From Candidatus Zipacnadia bacterium (GTDB taxonomy: Bacteria; Armatimonadota; Zipacnadia; Zipacnadales; UBA5352): 45,699 nucleotides of DNA. Position numbers and translations under genes: made by a program. Position 1 is the stretch's first letter. Each line of letters begins with the position of its first letter. Location of the stretch: assembly GCA_029820915.1 (NCBI GenBank), contig JALGUI010000001.1, forward strand, positions 1-45,699, in the 5' to 3' direction. The notes below the pieces were generated by a model, which did not search any database, was not told where the DNA came from, and saw only the letters and a list, made by a program, of their open reading frames with translations. Shown piece after piece: positions 32,052 through 45,699 of the stretch.

Positions 32052-32465
32052 CTACTTCGGCCGCTTGGTCCCGTACTTGGAGCGCGACCGGCGGCGGTCC
32101 TCAACCCCGGACACGTCGAACGTGCCGCGCACGATGTGGTACTTCACGGAGTTGAGGTCCTTCACCCGGCCGCCCCTGACCAGCACGATGCTGTGAGGCG
32201 CCACGTTGTGCCCCTCACCCGGGATGTACGCCGTGACCTCCTGCCGGTTGAACAGGCGGACGCGGCACACCTTGCGCAGGGCCGAGTTCGGCTTCTTCGG
32301 GGTCTGCGCCCACACTCTGGTCACCACGCCGCGCCGCTGCGGCGCGCCGTCAACGCGCGTGGACCTGTGCCTGATGGCGTTCCAGCTGAACTTCAGCGCG
32401 GGCGCCCTGACCTTCTTCTCCTTCTTCCGCCGGCCCTTACGCACGAGCTGGTTGATTGTCGGCAT
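32052..32465 (-). CDS. rpsL: 30S ribosomal protein S12 (with Gram-positive-type insertion)
   Basis: S12 lies at the decoding centre. The 137-residue protein has MPTINQLVRKGRRKKEKKVR, the PKKPNSALRK loop (residues 56-65, where streptomycin-resistance changes map in other bacteria) and RGGRVKDLNSVKYHIVRGTF. Between residues 22 and 42 it carries about 13 residues that proteobacterial S12 lacks, as in Firmicutes and several deep lineages. The ATG is preceded by AAGGGGAGA. It is the first gene of the superoperon, with a leader of roughly 320 bases. Confidence 0.98.
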   Translation of the reverse strand: MPTINQLVRKGRRKKEKKVRAPALKFSWNAIRHRSTRVDGAPQRRGVVTRVWAQTPKKPNSALRKVCRVRLFNRQEVTAYIPGEGHNVAPHSIVLVRGGRVKDLNSVKYHIVRGTFDVSGVEDRRRSRSKYGTKRPK

Positions 32466-32785
32466 CGTGTCTCCCCTTCGCTTCACTGCTTCGTCGCCGC
32501 GACCGCGCCGGGAACCCGAATGACAAGGACGCAAAATGCCCCTCGCACAGGAGGAGCCATCGAAGAGTCTCGCCGATTTCGGCGCCCGCTATGGTCGGCG
32601 GGCACCGTGGGTTCGGAGAAATCCTTGCTGTGGCGTGCGCCCCTTTGCCAGTTCGGCCGCTCACGAGTGCGTCGCAAGTCGGCCCCGAGTTTTGCCAGCC
32701 CCACCTGCCACGTCAAGCCGCCTCGGGCAGTTCGCAGCCGCGGTTCCCTGGCTACTCTGGTGCGACCCGCTTGCCCGTGCAGCGA
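32466..32785 (-). other. Long untranslated leader of the str operon
   Basis: If the promoter at 32792-32820 is used, about 320 bases are transcribed before the rpsL start. A 77-codon frame (32483-32716, minus) lies in it but has no family resemblance and no convincing ribosome-binding site. I recognise no riboswitch or r-protein leader motif. Confidence 0.45.
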
Positions 32786-32791
32786 GGAGTC

Positions 32792-32820
32792 ATTATACCG
32801 GCGCCCCCAAGGCGAGTCAA
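32792..32820 (-). promoter_or_regulatory. Sigma-70-type promoter of the str-S10-spc-alpha superoperon
   Basis: On the minus strand TTGACT, a 17-base spacer and a perfect TATAAT. It is the best promoter match upstream of rpsL. Confidence 0.82.
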
Positions 32821-32882
32821 GACGATTTCAGCCGATTCGCGATATTCCTCCGTCCCCGGGCCTCACGTGCAGTTCCGCAGCG

Positions 32883-33169
32883 TCAGAGGCCCAGGTCGCG
32901 ATAGGTTCGCTCGTCTCCCAGGCCGGTGAAGAGGATAGAGACTACGCGTCTCGTTTCGTCAACTGAGTAGACGATCCGGCAGCGCCCGTGCCGTATCGGT
33001 AGTAGATGTTGCCCGACAGCTTGCGGATGCGCTTCGAGCAAGAGTATGGCGTCTCAGCCAGAATGGCCAAGCCCTGGCTGGCCTGCCTGAGTAGGGGTTG
33101 CTGCCCGCCGTGCTCGCGTCTGAGCGCCGCCAGGATGTCGGCCGGATCGGGTGTGATCTCGCAGCTCAT
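32883..33169 (-). pseudogene. RelE/ParE-type toxin gene, frameshifted
   Basis: The N-terminal frame starts MSCEITPDPADILAALRREH and includes ETPYSCSKRIRKLSGNIYYR. After the codons for IYYR the family-like continuation is in another frame: RHGRCRIVYSVDETRRVVSI followed by LFTGLGDERTYRDLGL and a TGA stop. The two halves join if one base is missing at about 32996-32998. The combined product (about 95 residues) has the beta-strand core and the R-I-V-Y pattern of RelE/ParE ribonuclease or gyrase toxins. The start overlaps the stop of the upstream antitoxin-like frame by ATGA, as in toxin-antitoxin pairs. As read, the toxin would be inactive. Confidence 0.55.
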
Positions 33170-33282
33170 CCGTCCTGTCGCGGCGGCCGGACGATATGCT
33201 CGCGGATCACCTGGTCCCAGTCGACGTCCTCGCCTGCCCGCGCACGCTCGTGGGCCTCTTGCGCGGCCCGCACGTGTCCCAT
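33166..33282 (-). CDS. Antitoxin-like small protein
   Basis: A strong GGAGGAGG sequence lies five bases before an ATG at 33282. The 38-residue product MGHVRAAQEAHERARAGEDV continues DWDQVIREHIVRPPRQDG, an acidic, helical peptide with a WDQVI segment like the C-terminal arm of many toxin-neutralising antitoxins. Its stop overlaps the toxin start by ATGA. No DNA-binding part is present, so it may itself be a remnant. The frame stays open upstream through the residues of the neighbouring pseudogene. Confidence 0.45.
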   Translation of the reverse strand: MGHVRAAQEAHERARAGEDVDWDQVIREHIVRPPRQDG

Positions 33283-33501
33283 GAACTCCTCCTCCCCAAG
33301 CGTCCCATCATCGCTCAGCATGTTCGAACTGGTGATGGGACGCTGCGGAAGTTCGCAGAAGAAGTCGGCCGCGATCTGCCCTCGTGGCGTGACCCCACCT
33401 CAGACGCCGGTCACGAAGGCCACGCGGTACTCGGTCGCCTCGAGATAGTGAAACTCAAGTTCCCTCTGATCACCCCTGCGCTAGGCTCCCACAGCGATCA
33501 T
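33283..33501 (-). pseudogene. Remnant of a small uncharacterised protein with two in-frame stops
   Basis: One frame reads MIAVGA, stop (TAG at 33481-33483), RRGDQRELEFHYLEATEYRV AFVTGV, stop (TGA at 33400-33402), GGVTPRGQIAADFFCELPQR PITSSN. The pattern E-F-H-Y...Y-R-V...G-x-G-G-x-T-P-R-G...F-F-x-E-x-P resembles a small family of hypothetical proteins I recall, in which Trp or another aromatic stands where the TGA now is. A single G-to-A change (TGG to TGA) would explain that stop. The remnant runs into the antitoxin-like frame. Confidence 0.35.
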
Positions 33502-33596
33502 CGCTATATCCGTACCGACTACTGCAAGACTTCAACCATGAGGCCCAGGACGCCTCGGACCAGGGCATCGTGACTGCGCAGACATCTGCCCCCCCC

Positions 33597-38240
<4,644 letters not shown>

Positions 38241-38333
38241 GTTCGATCGCCTCCTGTATGCTTGTGCAGCCGCGGATGTTGCCACCCGCCGGCTCATCGC
38301 CGGTTGCGTCCCCGGCTCCCGGCGGCCGGCCTG

Positions 38334-42140
<3,807 letters not shown>

Positions 42141-42325
42141 ACCCAAAGGCCTCCTCGCAGCCGCCAGAACGGGAGGGGCACCGTGCGTACACGCTCACAG
42201 CGGCGTGCGCACGGCACTGGCGCACTCCGCACTTAGTGAGGGAGGTTGGCGCGAACACACGATGCTATGGGATTAGCACCCGTAAGATGACAGCGGCGTC
42301 GATTGACGCAGGGCTCGGATGTTTC

Positions 42326-42354
42326 AGTTTACTCCAACTCCCCATCACTGTCAA
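42326..42354 (-). promoter_or_regulatory. Sigma-70-type promoter of rpoBC
   Basis: On the minus strand TTGACA, 17 bases, TAAACT. Transcription would begin near 42319, leaving a leader of about 180 bases before rpoB that holds no recognised gene. A second TTGACA lies at 42370-42375 without a partner -10. Confidence 0.75.
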
Positions 42355-42388
42355 GGCCTGATTCGACAATGTCAACCCAAAGTAGAAA

Positions 42389-42420
42389 TGTCCGGTTCTG
42401 AGCAAGTTAGAAATGTCCGG
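42389..42420 (+). repeat. Left terminal inverted repeat of the insertion sequence
   Basis: TGTCCGG at 42389-42395 and again at 42414-42420, with GAGCAAG between. It matches the right end with one-base gaps. Confidence 0.8.
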
Positions 42421-42591
42421 TTGTAGGTGCCGTTGTCGTCATGGTCGTTGCCGTTGTGGTCGTTGCCCTGCGCCCCCCGAGGGGGGCGGCGCCCGGCTCA
42501 GGGCGTGATCGGCCCGTCGGGCATGCCCTGGTAGCCGCGCCGCCAGGGATGGTCGGCGGCGGGGATGACTACGGTCGGTTCGCGTCGGGCC

Positions 42592-43776
42592 TTATGCGTC
42601 GATCGGCTCCGCGGCGGCCTGGGGCTGCGGCGGCGGCAGCGCGGTCACGGTCAGGTAGCGATCGCGCAAGCGCACGTGCACCGAGCCGTCCAGGCGCCGC
42701 TCGACGATGACCTTGCCGCCGCGCAGGCCGGCCACCACGCTGTCTCGGGCGATCTGATAGTGGGTGCTATCGTAGCTGATGGTGTAGTCGTTGGTTACGG
42801 TGCGGGTCTCCTGGTGGCTGAGGATGGCGTCCAGGTCGAGCCCGTCGGGGGAGCGATGGGCGTCGTGCGTGCGTGCGGGTGGGCGCGCGAAGTCGTGGTT
42901 GTAGGCGGGCAGGAAGCGCTCCTCGAGGAAACGGTTGGCGCTGTCGATGTCGCTGATGCCCTGCAAGCGCAGCTCTTTGACCAGGCGGTCCTGGAGGGTG
43001 CCGAAGCTGCGCTCGACACGCCCCTTGGCCTGGGGCGAGTAGGCCGGGATGTATTCGATGCCCAACTCCCGCAGAGCCCGTCTCACCTGGGTTTCGGCCT
43101 GCACGCCCTGCAGTTGCTCCTCGATGGTGGCCGGGCGGTTGACCTGGTAGATGCTGTGGCGGTCGGCGTAGAGGCTGAGCGGACGGCCGAAGCTGGCGAT
43201 GTAGTCGCGCAGCAGGGCCATGACCGCCTCGGAGGTCTCGGCGGGCGCGAAGCGGGCGAAGATCCGGCTGGTGGCGTCATCGACGGTGCTTATGAGCACC
43301 GGCGCCGGGGCGCGGCCCTCGAACCAGTCGTGGTGAGAGCCGTCGAGCTGGCCCATCTCGCCGAAGCAGTCCTTGCGCTCGCGCCGGGCCCGGTGGGTCA
43401 TCTTGCGCGGCTTGGGCCGCCACAGCCCGTCCTCGCTCATCCACTTGCGCAGCGTCTCGGACGAGACGCGGAGGCTGTGACCTTCGGCGAGCTTCTCGGC
43501 GGCGAAGGTGGGGCCAAAGTCGTGATAGCGCTCGCGCACGATCGCGAGGACCTGCTCTCGGAACTCGGGCGGGAGGCGGCGGTTGGAGGGCTGGCCACGG
43601 GAGCGATGTACCAGCCCGGCATCGCCCTGGGCGCGGAAGCGCTGTAGCGAACGCCGGACCTGGCGCTCGGTGATGCCAAGTTGCTCAGCGGCCTGGCGCT
43701 GGGTGAGCCGACCGGCATCAAGGGCGCGAAGTGTGACCAGTCGATCACGCTCTTTGAGGCTCATTGTCAGTTCCAT
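42592..43776 (-). CDS. DDE transposase (ISNCY-type, helix-turn-helix plus integrase core)
   Basis: The N-terminus holds a helix-turn-helix (LTQRQAAEQLGITERQVRRS) and a second recognition segment (RVSSETLRKWMSEDGLW). The catalytic core shows the DDE set: Asp in MGQLDGSHHDWFEG, Asp in LSLYADRHSIYQ, and Glu in AKGRVERSFGTLQDRLVKEL. A C-terminal domain with TISYDSTHYQIARDSVVAGL completes it. The 394-residue length is normal and the frame is open, so the gene looks intact. The start is uncertain: MELTMSLKERD (43776), MSLKERD (43764) and a site at 43785 are all possible. Confidence 0.92.
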   Translation of the reverse strand: MELTMSLKERDRLVTLRALDAGRLTQRQAAEQLGITERQVRRSLQRFRAQGDAGLVHRSRGQPSNRRLPPEFREQVLAIVRERYHDFGPTFAAEKLAEGHSLRVSSETLRKWMSEDGLWRPKPRKMTHRARRERKDCFGEMGQLDGSHHDWFEGRAPAPVLISTVDDATSRIFARFAPAETSEAVMALLRDYIASFGRPLSLYADRHSIYQVNRPATIEEQLQGVQAETQVRRALRELGIEYIPAYSPQAKGRVERSFGTLQDRLVKELRLQGISDIDSANRFLEERFLPAYNHDFARPPARTHDAHRSPDGLDLDAILSHQETRTVTNDYTISYDSTHYQIARDSVVAGLRGGKVIVERRLDGSVHVRLRDRYLTVTALPPPQPQAAAEPIDA

Positions 43777-43818
43777 GCCTCCCATTTCCACGCGCCGCCG
43801 GGCATGCCCGACGCGGGA

Positions 43819-43847
43819 GGACATTTCTACTTTGCTCAAACCGGACA
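43819..43847 (-). repeat. Right terminal inverted repeat of the insertion sequence
   Basis: Read on the minus strand from 43847, TGTCCGGTTTGAGCAAAG then TAGAAATGTCC, complementary to the left end. Confidence 0.8.
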
Positions 43848-43881
43848 TTATCACGTCGCCGCGACACGGCCTGCGAGCGCC

Positions 43882-43910
43882 TTGTCTTGGGCCGCTCAAT
43901 GTGCTACAAT
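43882..43910 (+). promoter_or_regulatory. Promoter of the serine/arginine tRNA cluster
   Basis: TTGTCT, 17 bases, TACAAT, ending 18 bases before the first tRNA. The -35 is imperfect but spacing and -10 are good. Confidence 0.6.
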
Positions 43911-43928
43911 ATCACTCTAACTCGGGGC

Positions 43929-44023
43929 GGAGAGGTGGCCGAGCTGGCTGAAGGCGATCGCCTGCTAAGCGATTATGGGGGTACAAGCCTCCATCGCGGG
44001 TTCGAATCCCGCCCTCTCCGCCA
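43929..44023 (+). tRNA. tRNA-Ser(GCT), reads AGC/AGU
   Basis: A seven-base acceptor stem GGAGAGG/CCTCTCC, a long variable arm as in all serine tRNAs, the anticodon loop CTGCTAA and a T-loop GGTTCGAATCC are present. The CCA end is encoded. Discriminator base is G. Confidence 0.96.
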
Positions 44024-44029
44024 TACGGC

Positions 44030-44074
44030 GGTAACGAAGGCAACGAAGGTAACGGCGGCAACGACGGTGACGGC
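44030..44074 (+). repeat. Degenerate 9-bp repeat after tRNA-Ser(GCT)
   Basis: Five adjoining 9-base units of the type GGCAACGAA (GGTAACGAA, GGCAACGAA, GGTAACGGC, GGCAACGAC, GGTGACGGC). They follow the hairpin CCGCC-ATAC-GGCGG that includes the tRNA's CCA end. Confidence 0.75.
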
Positions 44075-44096
44075 ACCAGAACCGCCGCTGCTGTGC

Positions 44097-44172
44097 GCGC
44101 CCGTAGCTCAGTGGATAGAGCGCTGGCCTCCGGAGCCAGGTGTCGCGCGTTCGAATCGCGCCGGGCGTGCCA
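44097..44172 (+). tRNA. tRNA-Arg(CCG), reads CGG
   Basis: A 76-base cloverleaf including the encoded CCA: acceptor GCGCCCG with CGGGCGT (G1-U72 wobble), anticodon stem CTGGC/GCCAG, loop CTCCGGA, T-arm GCGCG-TTCGAAT-CGCGC. Confidence 0.96.
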
Positions 44173-44258
44173 TGACGATCCGCACCGCCGGCGAAGTCCG
44201 GCGAGTTGACATACGTGCAGGCGCCGCCCAGCGACGGTCGGCGCCGAGCGCACGACGC

Positions 44259-44334
44259 GCGCCGGTAGCTCAGGGGATAGAGCGCCGCCCTGCGGAGGCG
44301 GAGGTCCCGCGTTCAAATCGCGGCCGGCGTGCCA
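44259..44334 (+). tRNA. tRNA-Arg(GCG), reads CGC/CGU
   Basis: A 76-base cloverleaf with encoded CCA: acceptor GCGCCGG with CCGGCGT, anticodon stem CCGCC/GGCGG, loop CTGCGGA giving anticodon GCG, T-arm CCGCG-TTCAAAT-CGCGG. Most bacteria use ACG (deaminated to ICG) for these codons, so a genomic G34 is unusual. Confidence 0.93.
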
Positions 44335-44345
44335 CAGTCTTCTCG

Positions 44346-44375
44346 ACGGCTCCGCGCGGCCCGCGGAGCCGTTCC
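44346..44375 (+). terminator. Strong hairpin between tRNA-Arg(GCG) and tRNA-Arg(CCT)
   Basis: ACGGCTCCGCG and CGCGGAGCCGT pair over 11 bases around a 5-base loop, followed by TCC. The T-run is weak, so this may be a processing or attenuating hairpin. A second 8-bp hairpin (GCGGGCGG-CTGA-CCGCCCGC, 44392-44411) lies just before the next tRNA. Confidence 0.4.
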
Positions 44376-44417
44376 AGCGATAGATGGAGACGCGGGCGGC
44401 TGACCGCCCGCCCACGC

Positions 44418-44494
44418 GCCCCCGTAGCTCAGGTGGATAGAGCAGCAACCTCCTAAGTTGAAGGTCGCCCGTTCGACTCGGGCCGGGGGCGCCA
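44418..44494 (+). tRNA. tRNA-Arg(CCT), reads AGG
   Basis: A 77-base cloverleaf with encoded CCA: acceptor GCCCCCG/CGGGGGC, anticodon loop CTCCTAA, T-arm GCCCG-TTCGACT-CGGGC. The first base pair of the anticodon stem is a G-A mismatch; the rest is regular. Confidence 0.94.
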
Positions 44495-44580
44495 GCACCA
44501 GAGGTGGCGGGCCACGCGCCGTGCGACGGCGCCCTGCCCGATGACGATTCTCCGCCCGCGCGGCGGGACGCAGCCTGGGC

Positions 44581-44672
44581 GGTGAGGTGGCAGAGTCCGG
44601 TTGATCGCGCACGCCTCGAAAGCGTGTAGGCCCTCGCGGGTCTCGTGGGTTCGAATCCCACCCTCACCGCCA
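44581..44672 (+). tRNA. tRNA-Ser(CGA), reads UCG
   Basis: Acceptor GGTGAGG/CCTCACC, anticodon stem CACGC/GCGTG with loop CTCGAAA, long variable arm, T-arm GTGGG-TTCGAAT-CCCAC, encoded CCA. Confidence 0.96.
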
Positions 44673-44681
44673 TACGGCGGC

Positions 44682-44879
44682 GACGAAGGCAACGAAGGGA
44701 ACGAAGGCAACGAAGGCAACGAAGGCAACGAAGGGAACGAAGGCAACGAAGGCAACGAAGGCAACGAAGGCAACGAAGGCAACGAAGGCAACGAAGGCAA
44801 CGAAGGCAACGAAGGGAACGAAGGCAACGAAGGCAACGAAGGCAACGAAGGCAACGAAGGGAACGAAGGCAACGACGCC
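44682..44879. repeat. 22-unit 9-bp minisatellite (AACGAAGGC)n after tRNA-Ser(CGA)
   Basis: Twenty-two adjoining 9-base units. The first is GACGAAGGC and the last AACGACGCC; units 2, 6, 15 and 20 read AACGAAGGG; the rest are AACGAAGGC. The plus strand could read (Asn-Glu-Gly)n, but the frame starts inside the tRNA and has no ribosome-binding site, so coding is unlikely. The array begins 10 bases after the tRNA's CCA, separated by the sequence TACGGCGGC. Confidence 0.95.
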
Positions 44880-45053
44880 AACGGCTGGCAACGGCGCACG
44901 ACAGCAGCCGAGCGCAACGGTTCATGGCGGGAGTCAGCCAGGACGGCGTGGCCCGGAAGCTGCGCGTTGAGTGCAGACGGCAGTGGACCTTGACAGCGTG
45001 GCAGTGAGAGCGCTTGGAGTCGACGCCCGTTGCCATCTGCTACCCGCAGATGC
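44880..45053. other. Spacer between the minisatellite and tRNA-Ser(GGA)
   Basis: No gene or clear signal is visible. The left end (AACGGCTGGCAACGGCG) still carries worn copies of the repeat. Confidence 0.6.
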
Positions 45054-45145
<92 letters not shown>

Positions 45146-45149
45146 CGGC

Positions 45150-45219
45150 GGAGAACGCCGGAGAACGGCGGAGCACGGCGGATAACGACGGAGAACGGCT
45201 GGCAACGACGGATAGCGGC
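45150..45219. repeat. Degenerate 10-bp repeat after tRNA-Ser(GGA)
   Basis: About seven units of the form GAGAACGGCG (GAGAACGCCG, GAGAACGGCG, GAGCACGGCG, GATAACGACG, GAGAACGGCT, GGCAACGACG, GATAGCGGCA). The period is 10 here, against 9 after the other serine tRNAs. Confidence 0.75.
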
Positions 45220-45322
45220 AACGGACGACTGAGGCCGGCGAACGACAGCCGCCCACGCGCAACGCCAATGGTGGGCTGCTGCGGGGCTGAGCGTGACGTG
45301 GCCTTCTCACCAGGGGGATCTG

Positions 45323-45688
45323 ATGCCTGAGTTCGAGAAGCTGGACGTGTGGCGGCGAGCACACGAGCTCTGTCTCGTGACGTATCGCCTGGCGCGTCAG
45401 CTCCCTTACGAGGAACGGTTCGGTCTGTCTGATCAGCTACGTCGTGCCGCCGTCTCCGTGCCTGTGAACATCGCCGAGGGACAGGGCCGCGGCACAGCGG
45501 GTGAATTCGTTGCCTTCCTCCGCATCGCCCGCGGGTCGCTGCAGGAAGTGCAGGCTCTCGCTATGATCGCCCGCGACTTGGGCTACATTGCTGCTGACGA
45601 CACCATGGAGCTGCTGCGGCGCTCGGCCCAGGTCGGGCGCATGCTCATGGCGCTGCAGTCGCATCTCAACGAGGCCAGCTCACCATGA
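45323..45688 (+). CDS. Four-helix-bundle protein (23S rRNA intervening-sequence / S23 family)
   Basis: The 121-residue protein starts MPEFEKLDVWRRAHELCLVT and has the family core FGLSDQLRRAAVSVPVNIAE followed by GQGRGTAGEFVAFLRIARGS and LQEVQALAMIARDLGYIA. These proteins form small pentameric bundles and are encoded within 23S rRNA insertions in some bacteria or as stand-alone genes, with a distant relative (Avd) in diversity-generating retroelements. No reverse transcriptase or rRNA is visible next to this one. AGGGGG lies six bases before the ATG. Its cellular role is unknown. The gene ends 11 bases before the window edge. Confidence 0.93.
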   Translation: MPEFEKLDVWRRAHELCLVTYRLARQLPYEERFGLSDQLRRAAVSVPVNIAEGQGRGTAGEFVAFLRIARGSLQEVQALAMIARDLGYIAADDTMELLRRSAQVGRMLMALQSHLNEASSP

Positions 45689-45699
45689 ATCCGTCTGGC

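Larger units (their letters stand above)
42389..43847. mobile_element. Insertion sequence, ISNCY-like, with terminal inverted repeats
   Basis: The element is about 1.46 kb with one transposase gene. Both ends read TGTCCGGTT(C)TGAGCAA followed by AGTTAGAAATGTCC (left, from 42389) or AAGTAGAAATGTCC (right, from 43847 on the other strand). Each end thus contains two copies of a TAGAAATGTCC-type box, and the left flank has an extra AGTAGAA just outside. No clear target-site duplication is seen. It inserted about 35 bases beyond the rpoB -35 box. The part between the left end and the transposase stop (42421-42591) is non-coding and holds GTCGTTGCC repeats. Confidence 0.85.

Noticed and set aside
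29082..32966. 1294-codon open frame on the plus strand
   Set aside because: It lies opposite fusA, rpsG and rpsL and arises from their GC-rich third codon positions; no domain is recognisable.
33400..33402. TGA read as Trp (stop recoding)
   Set aside because: One remnant has TGA where Trp might be expected, but many intact genes here, such as rplC and nearly all overlaps, end in TGA, so a simple nonsense mutation is more likely.
42380..43856. Target-site duplication flanking the insertion sequence
   Set aside because: No matching direct repeat was found next to the two ends; the AGTAGAA on the left is a copy of an internal end box, not of the right flank.
44682..44879. CRISPR array
   Set aside because: The period is 9 bases with no spacers; no cas genes are near.
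44601..44993. Plus-strand frame of Asn-Glu-Gly repeats
   Set aside because: It begins inside tRNA-Ser(CGA), has no ribosome-binding site, and its repetition is just the 9-bp period of the DNA.
45323..45688. Diversity-generating retroelement accessory protein Avd
   Set aside because: The protein is of the broader four-helix-bundle family, but no reverse transcriptase, template repeat or variable gene is visible in the window.

Overview
This window reads as a high-GC bacterial chromosome fragment dominated by one long minus-strand translation and transcription locus. Its Zn-binding (C+) forms of S4, S14 and L36, the Gram-positive-type insertion in S12, and a prepilin start of the FTLIELLVVIAIIAILAAIL / FARARDKAR type fit Armatimonadota or a neighbouring Terrabacteria phylum. 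That placement is inference; no 16S gene is present.

Layout. (1) 1-2425, minus: an ECF-type transporter (membrane T component cut by the window edge, S component), a damaged prepilin-like gene translationally coupled to it, and a nikR regulator with its own terminator and a possible operator. (2) 2446-6320, minus: sat, cysC, an alkaline-phosphatase-superfamily phosphodiesterase and a phosphoglycosyl transferase. Sat and CysC make PAPS; the companions suggest PAPS feeds a sulfated surface glycan. (3) 6321-7524: a repeat-rich spacer, then two small plus-strand genes (a 46-residue membrane peptide and a 74-residue lipoprotein) with a clear promoter and terminator. (4) 7544-9475, minus: a large exported protein of unknown function. 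(5) 9578-32820, minus: a continuous str-S10-spc-alpha-L13/S9 superoperon from a TTGACT-N17-TATAAT promoter to a 12-bp hairpin terminator. It holds rpsL, rpsG, fusA, rpsJ, rplC-D-W-B, rpsS, rplV, rpsC, rplP, rpmC, rpsQ, an EF-G paralogue, rplN-X-E, rpsN, rpsH, rplF-R, rpmD, rplO, secY, adk, map, infA, rpmJ, rpsM-K-D, rpoA, rplQ, truA, rplM and rpsI. Three departures stand out: rpsE (S5) is absent between rplR and rpmD, tuf is absent between fusA and rpsJ, and a fusA2-type gene sits between rpsQ and rplN. (6) 32883-33501: a decayed toxin-antitoxin-like patch. (7) 33597-42354, minus: rpoC and rpoB with their own promoter and no rplJ/rplL upstream. (8) 42389-43847: an insertion sequence directly upstream of the rpoB promoter. 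(9) 43882-45143, plus: a promoter and six tRNA genes, all serine or arginine. The three serine genes are each followed by a small hairpin and a short-period tandem repeat, one of them a 22-unit 9-bp minisatellite. (10) 45323-45688, plus: a four-helix-bundle protein.

Functionally the window is mostly the core gene-expression machinery (ribosome, RNA polymerase, EF-G, IF-1, SecY, Met aminopeptidase, tRNAs). The accessory interest lies in the operon departures, the acidic tails on S3 and RpoA, the tRNA-trailer repeats, and the NikR/ECF and PAPS modules at the left end.
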